Notes: generated by a model from the sequence alone, not told the origin. Positions 43,266 to 54,194 are shown, counted from the first letter of the stretch. The stretch is 64,000 nucleotides of DNA from Pseudonocardia alaniniphila (GCF_022524485.1 NZ_JAKXMK010000011.1:208087-272086), one strand, 5' to 3'. A program made the numbers and translations.

Positions 43266-44462
43266 TCAGGAACCGACGCGGATCGGCAGCCTCTCGAGTC
43301 CGTGCATGACGGGGCTCCTGCGCCACCGGAGATCGGCCGGATCGCCGTCGAGCTCGATCGTGCCGAACCTGTCCAGCAGCCGCCCGATGGCGACCTGTGC
43401 CTCCAACCGCGCCAGGGGCGCGCCCACGCAGTAGTGGATGCCGTGGCCGAAGGCCAGGTGCCCGCCGCCGGTGCCGCGGGTGATGTCGAACCGGTCCGGG
43501 TCGGGGAACTGCCGAGGATCGCGGTTCGCGGCGAGGAAGGAGATGAGGACGAACTCGCCTGCGGGGATCTCGACCTCATCCACGCGTACGGGCTCGGTGG
43601 TGAACCGCAGGGTTGCGAGGTTGAGGGAGCCGTCGTAGCGCAGAAACTCCTCGACCGCCTCCGGCAGCAGGGACGGGTCGGACCGCAGAGCCGCCAGCCG
43701 GTCGGGATGCCGCAGCAGGGCGAGCATCCCGTTGCTGATCAGGTTGACGGTCGTCTCGTAGCCGGCGACGAGCAGCAGGAACGCCATCGACAACAGCTCG
43801 GGCCCGCTCAGCTGGTCGCCCTGGTCCGACACGTGCACCAGGTCGGAGAGCAGGTCCATCGTGGGTTCGGACCTCTTCTCCGCGATGAGAGCGGTGAGGT
43901 AGGCCCTCATCTCCTCGTCGGCGGTCCGCACGTCGTCGGGGGACGCCGCCGCGACGAAGGGGAGGACCCATGACCGGAACTTGGCCTGGTCGTCGGCCGG
44001 CACCCCGAGAATCTCGCAGATCACCGCGATCGGCAGCGGCGAGGCGAACGACTCGATCAGATCGGCCCGGCCGGCCGCCGCGAGGTCGTCGAGGAGCCCG
44101 TCGGTGATCTGCTCGATCCGCGGACGCAGCCCGGCCACAGCGCGGTTCGTGAACGCCTTGTTCACGAGCCTGCGCAGGCGGGTGTGGCCGGGCGGGTCGG
44201 TCTGGAGCATGTGGGCGAAGAGATCCAACCCGTAGACCTGGCCTGCGCCCTCCGCGAAGAGCTCCTTCGCCCGGGCACTGTCCTTGCTCAGCCGTGGGTC
44301 CGAGAGGAGCGCCTTGGCGTCGGCGTAGCGGGTGACGAGCCAGAAGCCGAACGCGGGGGAGAGCGAGGCGTACCGGACGCGCCCCTCCGTCAGGAGATCC
44401 CGGTACGTCGCGTGTGGGTCCTGGAAGAACTCACGGCCGAGCCTGAACGGTTCCTCGTGCAC
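43266..44462 (-). CDS. cytochrome P450
   Basis: 398 aa. I-helix AGYETTVN (233-240), E272-x-x-R275, and heme-ligand Cys345 in FGHGIHYCVGAPLAR. Soluble bacterial class I P450 needing ferredoxin and reductase, neither encoded here. It lies downstream of cvnD on the same strand with a 150-base gap. Several Streptomyces conservons also carry P450 genes after cvnD, so it is probably a member of this module. Substrate unknown. Confidence 0.92.
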   Translation of the reverse strand: MHEEPFRLGREFFQDPHATYRDLLTEGRVRYASLSPAFGFWLVTRYADAKALLSDPRLSKDSARAKELFAEGAGQVYGLDLFAHMLQTDPPGHTRLRRLVNKAFTNRAVAGLRPRIEQITDGLLDDLAAAGRADLIESFASPLPIAVICEILGVPADDQAKFRSWVLPFVAAASPDDVRTADEEMRAYLTALIAEKRSEPTMDLLSDLVHVSDQGDQLSGPELLSMAFLLLVAGYETTVNLISNGMLALLRHPDRLAALRSDPSLLPEAVEEFLRYDGSLNLATLRFTTEPVRVDEVEIPAGEFVLISFLAANRDPRQFPDPDRFDITRGTGGGHLAFGHGIHYCVGAPLARLEAQVAIGRLLDRFGTIELDGDPADLRWRRSPVMHGLERLPIRVGS

Positions 44463-44615
44463 GCTGCCCCCAGCCGTACCCGGACTCGTGGTACCTGCGC
44501 GGTACCCGCAGATCCAGTACAGCCAGAACGCCCCGGCGCGTCTCCCCGGTGTGGCCCACTTCTCAGTGGGCGGAACCGGGCAGAGCGCCGGGGCGCCGGA
44601 GTGCCTGCCGATGGA

Positions 44616-45281
44616 TCAGCGGGCGCCTGCGGTCATCCGGTGCTGCATGGCGTGCTCCACCAGCGCGATGAGCGTCTGCTTGGTGGACTGCCGGATGCGG
44701 GCGTCACAGCTGACGATCGGGATCGACGGGTCGATCGACATGGCCTCCCGAACGTCTTCGATGCGGTGCTGCAGCAGCCCGTCGAAGCAGTTCAGGCCCA
44801 CGACATAGGGCAGCCCGCGGTCCTCGAAGAAGTCGATCGCCGCGAACGAGTCGGCCAGCCTGCGGGTGTCGACCAGCACGACGGCGCCGATCGCACCGCG
44901 CACGAGGTCGTCCCACATGAACCAGAACCGATGCTGGCCCGGGGTGCCGAACAGATAGAGGATCAGCTCCGAGTCGAGCGAGACGCGGCCGAAGTCCATG
45001 GCCACCGTGGTGGTGACCTTGTTGGGAGTGGCCGCGAGATCGTCGACCTCGGCGCTGGCCTCGGTCATGACGGCCTCTGTGGTCAGCGGAACGATCTCCG
45101 AGACCGAGCCGACGAAGGTGGTCTTACCGACGCCGAAGCCACCGGCTACCACGATCTTGGCCGAAATTGTCGCCGCGGTGGCGATCATCTGCTGTCCGAA
45201 TCCCCCCGACTGACTGGTCAACGCCGACGCTGAGCGAGGGGGCGACCCGTCAGTTGGGTAACTAGAGCCGACGGAGTCCAC
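44616..45281 (-). CDS. cvnD: conservon GTPase-like protein CvnD
   Basis: 221 aa from GTG 45281, overlapping cvnC by 20 bases; an internal ATG at 45188 would give a more typical length. P-loop GGFGVGKTT, then FGTPGQHRFWFMWDDL (switch-like) and VVGLNCFDG in place of NKxD. Ras/MglA-like small GTPase of the Streptomyces conservon type. It signals with the CvnB roadblock protein, often at the membrane. Confidence 0.9.
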   Translation of the reverse strand: MDSVGSSYPTDGSPPRSASALTSQSGGFGQQMIATAATISAKIVVAGGFGVGKTTFVGSVSEIVPLTTEAVMTEASAEVDDLAATPNKVTTTVAMDFGRVSLDSELILYLFGTPGQHRFWFMWDDLVRGAIGAVVLVDTRRLADSFAAIDFFEDRGLPYVVGLNCFDGLLQHRIEDVREAMSIDPSIPIVSCDARIRQSTKQTLIALVEHAMQHRMTAGAR

Positions 45282-45885
45282 TCAACACCCTTTCCATCAG
45301 AGCGAGGTCCGGCATGTTGCCGGCGCTGCTCGCGGTCTGGTGCACGGTCACCATTCCGAGGCCTGCCATGTCGCTGAGTAGCACCCGGGCAACCCCGAGC
45401 GGAAGCGACATGAGCGCGGCGACCTCGGCGACCGAGCGAACCTGTTCGCACAGTTCCGCCACGGTTCGGTGCTCGACCTGCAACAGGCCTATCTGATCCC
45501 GGCCACGCTGGCTGGTGGACACGAGAGTCTCGATGGCCAGATCGATGCTGGCCTTTGTTCGACCACGGGTCCAGGCGTAGGGCCGAACCGCCGCCGCACC
45601 CATCCCCAAGCTGATCTCCTCCGCCTCGAGGTTGCGGAAGTCGATCGGAGCCGTCGGTGGTCCTGGTCGGACCTGTGGGGGCGGCGGGGTCGTATTGCCC
45701 CCCGGCTGCTCCGTTTCGGTAGGGACGTCGTCGTTCAGCTCGACGTCGGCGCCTCGCCGGCGCCCCCACTTGCGGCGGCGCGGCGAACGGCGAGAGTCGA
45801 AACTGAAGCCGTTCATGACGTCGGCGAAAGTTGGCTCCGAGGATTGCCGGCGCTCGTCGTCGGGACCGGAGGTCATCGGACTCAC
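45262..45885 (-). CDS. cvnC: conservon DUF742 protein CvnC
   Basis: 207 aa. A low-complexity basic/Pro N-terminal half precedes a DUF742 winged-helix domain (VRPYAWTRGRTKAS, VAALMSLPLGVARVLLSDMAGLGMVTVH). DUF742 proteins accompany CvnA, B and D and probably modulate the complex. Function is not biochemically settled. Confidence 0.9.
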   Translation of the reverse strand: MSPMTSGPDDERRQSSEPTFADVMNGFSFDSRRSPRRRKWGRRRGADVELNDDVPTETEQPGGNTTPPPPQVRPGPPTAPIDFRNLEAEEISLGMGAAAVRPYAWTRGRTKASIDLAIETLVSTSQRGRDQIGLLQVEHRTVAELCEQVRSVAEVAALMSLPLGVARVLLSDMAGLGMVTVHQTASSAGNMPDLALMERVLSGLRRL

Positions 45886-45944
45886 CTGCCTTCCTACCGA
45901 TCATTTGCGAACCGGGGGTCGTACCTGGTGGTCGTGCTGGTGCT

Positions 45945-46370
45945 TCAGAAGCCGCCGAAGGAGCCCTGAAGCTCGGCGCGCAGCTCGGGGGTGAGCAGCT
46001 GGCCGACGCGGTCGACGAGCAACGTCATCTCGTAGCCGATGAGGCCGATGTCGCAGCTGGGCGAGGCGAGCACGGCGAGGCACGAGCCGTCGCTGATGGA
46101 CATGAGCAGGACGATCCCGCGGTCCATCTCGACGACCGTCTGCACGACGCCACCGGCGTCGAAGCAGCGGGCCGCACCCTGCGTGAGGCTGACCAGCCCG
46201 GACGACACAGCAGCAAGCTGGTCGGCACGGTCGCGGGGCAGCCGGTCGGACGCCGTGAGCAGCAGTCCGTCGGCCGACACCACGATCGCGTGGGCGACAC
46301 CCGGCACGCGCTCAGCGAAGTTGGTGACCAGCCACCCGAAGCGGCTCGGCTGCGTCTGTGGCGCCGTCAT
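45945..46370 (-). CDS. cvnB: roadblock/LC7 protein CvnB
   Basis: 141 aa. Roadblock/LC7 fold: [62 protein letters not shown]. Partner of the CvnD GTPase, likely as its GTPase-activating or scaffold subunit. Overlaps cvnA by 4 bases. Confidence 0.93.
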   Translation of the reverse strand: MTAPQTQPSRFGWLVTNFAERVPGVAHAIVVSADGLLLTASDRLPRDRADQLAAVSSGLVSLTQGAARCFDAGGVVQTVVEMDRGIVLLMSISDGSCLAVLASPSCDIGLIGYEMTLLVDRVGQLLTPELRAELQGSFGGF

Positions 46371-49300
46371 GAAGACTCCTCGTCGTGATTGACACCAGCG
46401 TTGGTGGGCTTAGTACCACCGTTGGCCTCTGAACCCGGGTCTGCCCCGCCGCCGCCGCGCAATCGGCTTTCGCGGCCTTGACGGACGCCGTGCTGGTAAC
46501 TGGCGAGCCGGCCCCGGACGGTCTCCGCGCTACGCGCTGAGGAGACCGGCGGTGCCAGCACCGCAGATCCTGCGCTGCCCGGAACGAGGCGCGCCCGTGG
46601 GCGGCGCTTCGGCAGTCCGGCAGCCGTCATCTCGTCGGCCTGCTCGGCCCCCACGCTGCTCGCCGCACGCCAGCCCTCGTCCGCGAGGCTCGCGAACTCC
46701 TGGTCGGACGCGGACGCGGATGCGGAGGCAGGTGCGGGAGCAGCGGGCTCCGGCGTGGCCGGCTTCTCCGTGACCGGCCGCGCCGGCCGGGCCGACACCG
46801 ACGGTGCCGGGGTCGGAGCAGGCGCGGGAGCAGGTGCCGGGGTGGGTGCAGGAGCAGGCGGCGGGGTCGGAGCCGACGGCGGGGGCGGTGGCGGAGTGGG
46901 TGCCGGCGGCGCAACGGGCTTGGGCAACGGAGCCGGAGCCGGCGGCGGCGTTGCTGCCGCCGGGGGCGGAGTGGGCGCCGGTGCCGGAGCAGGGGCCGCC
47001 AGCGGGTGCGGTGCCGGAGCAGGCGCCGACAGCGGGTGCGGCGCCGGTGGACGGAAGCCACGCTGCTGCGACGGCCGCCCTGCGCCGCCCTGCTCCGTCT
47101 GCCAGTTGACCGGGATGGGCCGGTTCGAGCGGAACCACGCCGAGGCGATCTCCTCGAAGATCGGCGTGGTCTCGCTGAGGTCGAACTCCTCCTTGCGGGA
47201 GTTCGGCGCCGCGGGTGCCGGTTCTGCGATCACCGGAACACTCGGCGCGAACAGCTCGTCCGCCTCGCCGGGCGACGGTGCGGCCGCGGCCTGAGCGGCC
47301 TCAGCCTGTGCCTGCTGCGCGGCCTGTGCCTGCTGAGCCTGCTGGGCTGCCTGCGCCCCCGACTGCGTGGGCTGAGCGGGCTGGGTGGGTTGCTGGCCAC
47401 GCTGCCCTGGGCCCTGCGGGAACGGTCGCGGAATGGACTGCTGCTGCTCGGGCCGCGGGTTGGTGTGCCGTGGCGGCGGCAGCGGGTTGCTGCGACCGAG
47501 GATGGGCATCGGCATCGTCAGCGGCGAGGGCGGCACCTGGGTGGGCGTTCCCCGCTGCGGCTGGGCCTCACTGCTGAACATCGTGTCGGCAGGGAAGGCA
47601 CCGGTCGGCGGTGCGGACGGGATCTCGTCGGGCGTCTTGTCCTCGCCCGGCTTCGGGTCCTGATCGCCGCTCGATGATCCCGTCGTGGCCTTCTGCTCAC
47701 CGCTCGTGGCCGGCTGCTGACGGCTGGTCGATCCGGAATCTTCGGAGCGTGTGGACGGCGAGGTGGCGGCGTGCGAGCTGCCGTTGGAGGTGGCGGGCTC
47801 GCTGGGCGTGTACCCGTTGAGCGCGGCCGTCTCGCTGGTGGTGCCCCACAACGAACGAGCGGAGTCGGGCTGCACCCCGTTGCGGTAGGACCCGGTGTTC
47901 TGCGAGCCAGGCGGCTGCTGGGAGCGCTGCTGCTCCCGCCGTTGCTGCTGTTGCTCGGCGATCTTCGCGGCGTCGGCTGCAGCCTTCGCTGCCAGCTCCC
48001 GGGCCCTCTGCAGCTGCATCTGCTGCTGCTCCGCCTTGGCCTGGTCGGCTGCGGCTTGCTCTGCAGGATCCGGCCGGTTGTTGGATGGGGGCGGGGGGTT
48101 CGGCCCGTCGGGTCGCACCGACTGCCCGGGCCGCCTGGTGGGCAGCTTTCCGAGCGAGCCGTTCACCGGCGGCGGCTGCGGGGCGAACAGCTGCCCGTCG
48201 TGGCCGGCCGGGGCGTCGAAGACACCAGCCGGGTTGGCCGGACCGTCTGTGCCCGCGACCAGCGCCGAGAGCGATCCCGGACGAACCGTGCCGTTGGTGC
48301 CCGGACGCTGCGCCGTGAGCGTGTTGGTGCGGGTGGGAATCGCCGCGGCCGGGCGCTGGATCTCCGCCGGCTCGTTGGACGAAGGGATGAGGTAGCCGGG
48401 GACGGTGACCGAGGCCGTGAGGCCCGCACCGGGACCGCCGGCGGACGAGGTGCTGAGTCGCACGCTGATGCCGTGGCGGGCGCCCAGGCGACCGACCACG
48501 AACAGGCCCATGCGCCGGGACGCCGAGACGTCGACGCCTGCGGGACCGCTGAGGCGCTGGTTGGCGTCGTTGAGCTCGTGGTCGACCATGCCGACGCCGC
48601 GGTCGGCGATCTCGACGACGATCGAGCCGTCGCCCGTGCGGGCGGTGCTCATGACCACCTGCGAGTCGGGCGGGGAGAAGCTCGTGGCGTTGTCCAGCAG
48701 CTCGGCCAGGAGGTGGACGAGGTCGGACGCCGCCCGGCCGACGACCGTGACCGACGGCGGGGCCTGCACGACGATGCGCTGGTACTGCTCGACCTCGGAC
48801 ACCGCGGCACGCAGCACGTCGACCATCGGGATCGGCGCGATGTTGCGCTTGGCGAGGTCGGTGCCTGCGAGAACCAGCAGGTTCTCGCTGTTGCGCCGCA
48901 TACGGGTGGCGAGGTGGTCGAGCTGGAACAGGTTGGACAGCTGGTCGGGGTCCTGCTCGTTGCTCTCCAGCTGCTCGATGAGCTGCAGCTGGCGCTCGAC
49001 GAGCGCCTGACTGCGGCGGGAGAGGTTGACGAACATCGCGCTGACGTTGGACTGCAGTGCCGCCTGCTCGGCCGCCAGGCGGACCGCCTGCCCGTGGACC
49101 GCGTCGAACGCGCGGGCCACCTGGGCCACCTCGTCTCGGCCGCCCAGTGGCACCGGGTCGACTTCCACGTCGGGCGTCTCGCCTGCACGCATGCCCTCGA
49201 CCGCTTGCGGCAGCCGCCGCTCGGCGACGTCGAGTGCGGTGGTGCGCAGGATCTGCAGCGACCGGAGCAGAGCCCGGGCGACCAGCACTGCGATCGTGGC

Positions 49301-50299
49301 GCCGATCAGCAGACCGAGCATCAGGATCACCGAGTTGAGACCGGCCTCGTTGCTCGCCCGCTCCTCGGCCGCCGCGCTGGAGGCGGACAGTGCCTTGCGG
49401 ATACGGGTGGAGGCGCGGTCGGCCGCGGCGTCCGCGTCGACGTAGGCGGCATCCCACTCCGTTGCGGAGACCGGGATCGTCCTGTTGGCGGGCGTCCTGA
49501 GGATCGCTTCCTTCAGGTTCACGCGCTGCGTGTTGGCCGTCTCGTCGAGCGGGTTACCGACGACACCCAGGGTGAGTGCTGAGGAGTACTCGCGAGCGGC
49601 GGCCGTGAGCTGGCTGTCGGCGGCGGTGGCTGCCTCGGAGTCCTGCGGCCGGAGCCTGCCGCTCTTGATGGCCGCTCCCAGCTCCGTGTGCTGAGCGGCC
49701 AGCTGCTCCGTGATGTTCATGACGGCGGTGAGGGCGTCGGGCAGCCCTCCGATGCCGGGCGTGCTCAGCTGCCGCAGCAGGGCCCGGCCGAGGATGTCGA
49801 CACTGTCGATCACCGCGGTGTAGCGGGTGTTGATCTGGTCGAAGTCGATGGCGACGTTCTGCGCGGCGTCGGTGCGCAGGGGAGCGAGGGTCTGCAGCTC
49901 GCGCTCGGTCTTCTGGAGGGCGCTGCGGGTGGTGACCTCGAGCTCGCTCGTGCCGTGGACACCCGCGAGCATCTGGTCGATCTCGGTGTCGGTCTGGCGG
50001 AACCCGTCCTCGAGCGCGGCCCGGTTGTCCGTGCGGTTGCCCGCGGCGAACAGGGTGGACGCGTGACGCTCGGCGCGCAGGGCGTCGGCAGTGGTGGAGA
50101 CCTGCTGCGCCACCTCGAGGAGCCGGCTGCTGCGGCCCAGCTCAGCGGCCTGGCTGGCCTGGTCGGACACCCGGAGGACACCCAGGGCCAACGCCAGCAA
50201 GGCCGGTATGAGACAGACGATCACCAGCTTCCAGGCCAGCGTCCAGTTACGCGGGTTGAACCGCTCGGACCACGTTGGTCCGGTCTCGGTGCTGGTCAC
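46367..50299 (-). CDS. cvnA: conservon sensor histidine kinase-like protein CvnA
   Basis: 1310 aa from GTG 50299. Transmembrane helix 1 at residues 24-44, an extracellular nitrate-sensor-like (NIT) helical domain, and helix 2 at about 322-345. A HAMP domain, then a helix with [20 protein letters not shown], then a HATPase ([44 protein letters not shown]) at about 500-630. The last 650 residues are low-complexity, rich in Pro, Gln, Ala, Ser and Thr. This is much longer than most CvnA proteins. The classical phospho-His is not clear, so phosphorylation may be atypical. First gene of cvnA-B-C-D. Confidence 0.9.
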   Translation of the reverse strand: MTSTETGPTWSERFNPRNWTLAWKLVIVCLIPALLALALGVLRVSDQASQAAELGRSSRLLEVAQQVSTTADALRAERHASTLFAAGNRTDNRAALEDGFRQTDTEIDQMLAGVHGTSELEVTTRSALQKTERELQTLAPLRTDAAQNVAIDFDQINTRYTAVIDSVDILGRALLRQLSTPGIGGLPDALTAVMNITEQLAAQHTELGAAIKSGRLRPQDSEAATAADSQLTAAAREYSSALTLGVVGNPLDETANTQRVNLKEAILRTPANRTIPVSATEWDAAYVDADAAADRASTRIRKALSASSAAAEERASNEAGLNSVILMLGLLIGATIAVLVARALLRSLQILRTTALDVAERRLPQAVEGMRAGETPDVEVDPVPLGGRDEVAQVARAFDAVHGQAVRLAAEQAALQSNVSAMFVNLSRRSQALVERQLQLIEQLESNEQDPDQLSNLFQLDHLATRMRRNSENLLVLAGTDLAKRNIAPIPMVDVLRAAVSEVEQYQRIVVQAPPSVTVVGRAASDLVHLLAELLDNATSFSPPDSQVVMSTARTGDGSIVVEIADRGVGMVDHELNDANQRLSGPAGVDVSASRRMGLFVVGRLGARHGISVRLSTSSAGGPGAGLTASVTVPGYLIPSSNEPAEIQRPAAAIPTRTNTLTAQRPGTNGTVRPGSLSALVAGTDGPANPAGVFDAPAGHDGQLFAPQPPPVNGSLGKLPTRRPGQSVRPDGPNPPPPSNNRPDPAEQAAADQAKAEQQQMQLQRARELAAKAAADAAKIAEQQQQRREQQRSQQPPGSQNTGSYRNGVQPDSARSLWGTTSETAALNGYTPSEPATSNGSSHAATSPSTRSEDSGSTSRQQPATSGEQKATTGSSSGDQDPKPGEDKTPDEIPSAPPTGAFPADTMFSSEAQPQRGTPTQVPPSPLTMPMPILGRSNPLPPPRHTNPRPEQQQSIPRPFPQGPGQRGQQPTQPAQPTQSGAQAAQQAQQAQAAQQAQAEAAQAAAAPSPGEADELFAPSVPVIAEPAPAAPNSRKEEFDLSETTPIFEEIASAWFRSNRPIPVNWQTEQGGAGRPSQQRGFRPPAPHPLSAPAPAPHPLAAPAPAPAPTPPPAAATPPPAPAPLPKPVAPPAPTPPPPPPSAPTPPPAPAPTPAPAPAPAPTPAPSVSARPARPVTEKPATPEPAAPAPASASASASDQEFASLADEGWRAASSVGAEQADEMTAAGLPKRRPRARLVPGSAGSAVLAPPVSSARSAETVRGRLASYQHGVRQGRESRLRGGGGADPGSEANGGTKPTNAGVNHDEESS

Positions 50300-50757
50300 G
50301 TCAACGTCCCCCTGACGCTTGCCTGCGCAGATCGGGTGAACTCTGGCACGCGCTGATGATCGGCCGCGAGCCCGGACCAGCTGAGCTGCAGTCCAGGGGC
50401 GGTGGGTGGCCGGGATCGGGTCACAGGCCCGGGGAGCATTGCTATGAGCATCGGGTCGATCCGTCGCGCCTTCATGTTGGGGGCGGGCTGGTCGGGTGTT
50501 CCGGCCCGCATCATGCGCGCTCCGCCGGCTCCGACACGCGCCCTCTGGGGAAGGGCGATGACCGCCGGGACCCGGTACGATCGCGGTGGCACACGTGCAC
50601 TTTCGGACAGAGCCGGCACAGCATAACCGAAGTAGACGCCGACCCTTTCTCCGAGGCCGGGCGGGTGGCGTTCCCCCGATCAGATCAGTCGCCCACGCCC
50701 ACCGTTGATCCGGTCCGGCCCAGCCATGGGCCGGATTTCATGAGGAGTACCACACGT
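50300..50757. other. intergenic region between divergent cvnA and the XPB helicase
   Basis: About 460 bases that must hold the conservon promoter and the helicase promoter. No gene with support. The only clear structure is the hairpin near its 3' end. Confidence 0.4.
50714..50735 (+). terminator. hairpin in the helicase leader
   Basis: TCCGGCCCA-GCCA-TGGGCCGGA, a 9-bp perfect stem followed by TTTC, 22 bases before the XPB gene start. It could attenuate or be a weak terminator for upstream transcription. Confidence 0.4.
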
Positions 50758-52419
50758 ATGACCGACGGGCCGCTCATCGTCCAATCCGACAAGACGCTGC
50801 TGCTCGAGGTCGACCATCCGGCCGCCGCGGAGGCGCGCTCGGCGATCGCACCCTTCGCGGAGCTGGAGCGCGCGCCCGAGCACGTCCACACCTACCGGGT
50901 CACCCCGCTGGCGCTGTGGAACGCGCGCGCCGCGGGCCACGACGCCGAGCAGGTGGTCGACGCGCTCGTCCGCTTCTCCCGCTACGCGGTGCCGCAGCCG
51001 ATGCTCGTCGACGTCGTCGACACGATGGGCCGGTACGGGCGCCTGCAGCTCACGAACTCCCCCGTGCACGGGCTGGTCATGGTCGCGCTGGACCGGGCGG
51101 TGCTGGAGGAGGTGCTCCGGCAGAAGAAGATCTCCCCGTTGCTCGGGGCCCGCATCGACGACGACACGGTGCTCGTGCACCCGTCCGAACGCGGACATCT
51201 CAAGCAGGCGCTGCTGAAGATCGGCTGGCCTGCGGAGGACCTCGCGGGCTACGTCGACGGCGAGGCGCACCCCATCGACCTGGCCGAGAACGGCTGGACG
51301 CTGCGCGACTACCAGCGCGACGCCGTCGAGGGCTTCTGGGCGGGTGGCTCCGGGGTGGTGGTGCTGCCGTGCGGCGCGGGAAAGACGCTGGTGGGTGCGG
51401 CGGCGATGGCGCAGGCGAAGGCCACCACGCTGATCCTCGTCACCAACACCGTGTCGGGACGCCAGTGGAAGCGGGAGCTCATCGCGCGCACCTCGCTCAC
51501 CGAGGACGAGATCGGCGAGTACTCCGGCGAGCGCAAGGAGATCCGCCCGGTCACGATCGCCACCTACCAGGTGATCACCCGCAAGACGAAGGGCGAGTAC
51601 AAGCACCTCGAGCTGTTCGACTCGCGCGACTGGGGCCTCGTGATCTACGACGAGGTGCACCTGCTCCCCGCCCCGGTGTTCCGGATGACCGCCGACCTGC
51701 AGTCCCGGCGCAGGCTGGGGCTCACCGCCACGCTCGTACGTGAGGACGGGCGTGAGGGCGACGTCTTCTCGCTGATCGGCCCGAAGCGCTACGACGCGCC
51801 ATGGCGCGACATCGAGCAGCAGGGCTGGATCGCCCCCGCGGACTGTGTGGAGGTACGGGTCACGCTCACCGAGGCGGAGCGGATGGGCTACGCCGTGGCC
51901 GACGCCGAGGAGCGCTACAAGATGGCCTCCACCGCCCACACCAAGGTGAGCGTCGTCAAGGCGATCCTCGACCGGCACCCCGGCGAGCCCGCGCTCGTGA
52001 TCGGCGCCTACCTCGACCAGCTCGACGAGCTCGGCGGCGTGCTGGGTGCCCCCGTCATCCAGGGCTCCACGCGCAACAAGGAGCGTGAGGCGCTGTTCGA
52101 CTCCTTCCGCCGGGGCGAGCTGCCGGTGCTCGTGGTGAGCAAGGTGGCCAACTTCTCGATCGACCTCCCCGAGGCCAGCGTGGCCGTGCAGGTGTCGGGC
52201 ACGTTCGGCTCCCGGCAGGAGGAGGCCCAGCGGCTCGGCCGGTTGCTCCGGCCGAAGGGCGACGGCCGGCAGGCGCACTTCTACTCGGTGGTCTCACGCG
52301 ACACCCTCGACACCGACTACGCCGCCCACCGGCAGCGGTTTCTCGCGGAGCAGGGCTACGCCTACCGCATCGTCGACGCCGACGATCTCCTCGGGCCCGC
52401 CGTACCGGACGTCGGCTGA
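50758..52419 (+). CDS. XPB/Ercc3-type DNA helicase
   Basis: 553 aa from ATG 50758 with GAGGAG 10 bases upstream. Superfamily 2: Walker A VLPCGAGKTLVG, motif II IYDEVHLLPAP, motif III LTATLVREDG, and motifs V-VI SKVANFSIDLPEAS and RQEEAQRLGRLLRPKGDG. The N-terminal damage-recognition-like domain LLLEVDHPAAAEA is that of bacterial XPB. Repair helicase unwinding 3' to 5'. Homologous to M. tuberculosis ercc3 (Rv0861c), which is next to Rv0862c; here a 7-kb conservon/P450 block lies between them. Confidence 0.93.
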   Translation: MTDGPLIVQSDKTLLLEVDHPAAAEARSAIAPFAELERAPEHVHTYRVTPLALWNARAAGHDAEQVVDALVRFSRYAVPQPMLVDVVDTMGRYGRLQLTNSPVHGLVMVALDRAVLEEVLRQKKISPLLGARIDDDTVLVHPSERGHLKQALLKIGWPAEDLAGYVDGEAHPIDLAENGWTLRDYQRDAVEGFWAGGSGVVVLPCGAGKTLVGAAAMAQAKATTLILVTNTVSGRQWKRELIARTSLTEDEIGEYSGERKEIRPVTIATYQVITRKTKGEYKHLELFDSRDWGLVIYDEVHLLPAPVFRMTADLQSRRRLGLTATLVREDGREGDVFSLIGPKRYDAPWRDIEQQGWIAPADCVEVRVTLTEAERMGYAVADAEERYKMASTAHTKVSVVKAILDRHPGEPALVIGAYLDQLDELGGVLGAPVIQGSTRNKEREALFDSFRRGELPVLVVSKVANFSIDLPEASVAVQVSGTFGSRQEEAQRLGRLLRPKGDGRQAHFYSVVSRDTLDTDYAAHRQRFLAEQGYAYRIVDADDLLGPAVPDVG

Positions 52420-52436
52420 GCCGGAGAGCCGTCGCG

Positions 52437-53321
52437 TCAGGACGATCGCGGGTGGCGCACTGCCTCCACCACCGCCGCCATGTCGTCCTCGGCGTGGCCG
52501 GCGTCGGCAGCCGCCGCGAACTGGTGCTGCAGCGCGCGCATCATGTTGTCCTCGGCGCCCACTCCGCGCAGCGCGTCGGCGATGAGTGAGGCGTCCTTGG
52601 CCGCACCGGCGGTGGTGAACGACGTGGAGTAGTCCCCTGACATCATCGCGCGGCCCTTGATCTGGGCGTATCCGCAGTCCAGGCCTCCGCCCGCGATGGT
52701 GTCGAGCCACTGCTGGGGGTCGACGCCGAGCCCTTCGGCGAGCCCGATGGCCTGCGCGGTGCCGCCCATGATGCTCAGCACCCATGAGTTCGCCACGAGC
52801 TTGAGCCGGTGGCCGTCGCCGGGGCGGGGGCCGACCCACACGGTGCGGGAGCCGATGGCGTCGAACACCGGCGCCACGGCGTCGCCGAGGCGCTCCGGCC
52901 CTCCGGCCAGCACGAGGAGCTTGCCCTCCTCGGCAGGCTGGCGGGTGCCCAGAACCGGGGCGTCGATGTAGTCGACGCCGGCCCGGTCGGCGATCTCGGC
53001 CAGGCGCAGCGCACCGTCGAGCCCCACGGTGCTCGACTGCACCCAGATCGCCCCCTTCGCGGCGGACGGCAATGCCTGCTCCATCACCGATTCCACGGAC
53101 GCGGCGTCGAAGAGCATGGTGACGATGACGTCCGCTCCGGCCACCGCGGAGGCCGGGTCGTCGGCCACGGTCGCGCCGTCATCGGCGAGGGGGCGTGCCT
53201 TCTTCGCGTCACGGTTCCACACCGTGAGGGCGAGCCCGGACCGGGCGATGTTCCTCGCCATGCCGGCACCCATGATGCCGGTGCCGAGCAGGGCCACGGT
53301 CTTCGTCGTCGGGGTGGTCAC
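52437..53321 (-). CDS. 3-hydroxyisobutyrate dehydrogenase-like beta-hydroxyacid dehydrogenase
   Basis: 294 aa. Rossmann motif LLGTGIMGAGMARN, NRDAKKA (possible NADP preference), substrate loop DAPVLGTRQPAEEGKL, and catalytic lysine in HRLKLVANSW. The family reversibly oxidises 3-hydroxy acids or glyoxylate relatives. No valine-catabolism neighbour, so the exact substrate is open. Confidence 0.9.
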   Translation of the reverse strand: MTTPTTKTVALLGTGIMGAGMARNIARSGLALTVWNRDAKKARPLADDGATVADDPASAVAGADVIVTMLFDAASVESVMEQALPSAAKGAIWVQSSTVGLDGALRLAEIADRAGVDYIDAPVLGTRQPAEEGKLLVLAGGPERLGDAVAPVFDAIGSRTVWVGPRPGDGHRLKLVANSWVLSIMGGTAQAIGLAEGLGVDPQQWLDTIAGGGLDCGYAQIKGRAMMSGDYSTSFTTAGAAKDASLIADALRGVGAEDNMMRALQHQFAAAADAGHAEDDMAAVVEAVRHPRSS

Positions 53322-53851
53322 GGTCGTTCTCTCCTCATGTCGCCGGAATCGGATGTGGTGCCGGCCGGGGCCGACCCGGCAGTGTCGAGAGGGCCCAGGT
53401 TCGCTTTTGCCGGCGCCTGCACAATCGTGGTCATCAGCCGCAAAGTTGCTCCGTTGCTGCAGGCCGTTCGGAATGAGGCAGGAACGAATTCCGAAAGCAA
53501 CCCGACAGGGCCGGCGGCCTGCACCGTTCCTCCTCGATCACCGTGGACGAACCCATGGTAGGAGCGGTGGTCGCGCCGACGAGATGGCGATCGGCCCGGC
53601 GACTTCGAGCTGGCTACGGCGACGGAGCTCCAGCGGCGACGCTAGCACGCCCGATAGCACGAGGCCGATCTTCAGGGCCTGCGGGCGGCCTCCAGGAAAT
53701 CGACGAAGAACGCGCAGCGGATATGTCGTTCGAAAGGTTTCGGGCCAGGTGGAGCGCCGCCTGCCCCGAGCAGGCTCAGGGCCGGGTTCAGGGTCGGAAT
53801 CCGGTGCGTTCCCCGAGGCAGGGAGCCGGTCGCGGCGGCAGGCTCGAAGCC
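53322..53851. other. gene-free intergenic region
   Basis: About 530 bases with many short open frames on both strands. None has a ribosome site, family similarity or balanced third-position GC use. A GCAGGCCG...CGGCCTGC inverted pair flanks a 45-base stretch near its left end. Otherwise I see nothing definable. Confidence 0.4.
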
Positions 53852-54169
53852 ATGGAGCAGATCACCGACCCGGCCACCGCCCGAACCACCCCTGACGCCG
53901 ACCAGCCTCCCTTCACCGAGCAACCGCCCTTCGCGGGTCAGCCGCCTCTCGCGGAGCCGCCGCGGGCCGCGCGGCCGGCGTTCCGCCTGCGCCGCAGCCG
54001 CACCGACCGGATGCTCGCCGGTGTGTGCGGCGGGCTCGCCGAGAGCCTCAACGTGGACGCGGCCCTGTTGCGTGTCGGCATGGTGGCGCTCACCGTGATC
54101 GGTGCGGGAGTGCCGGTGGTGGTCTACGCCGCGGTGTGGCTGATCGCGCCCGAGACCGACGCGCCCTGA
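53852..54169 (+). CDS. PspC-domain small membrane protein
   Basis: 105 aa from ATG 53852. Pro-rich N-terminus with FTEQPPFAGQPPLAEPP, then a PspC domain (FRLRRSRTDRMLAGVCGGLAES, LLRVGMVALTVIGAGVPVVVY) that has one long hydrophobic hairpin. PspC proteins sense envelope stress. No other psp genes lie nearby. Confidence 0.88.
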   Translation: MEQITDPATARTTPDADQPPFTEQPPFAGQPPLAEPPRAARPAFRLRRSRTDRMLAGVCGGLAESLNVDAALLRVGMVALTVIGAGVPVVVYAAVWLIAPETDAP

Positions 54170-54194
54170 GATCCGCGGGTCGCGGTTCAGGGGC

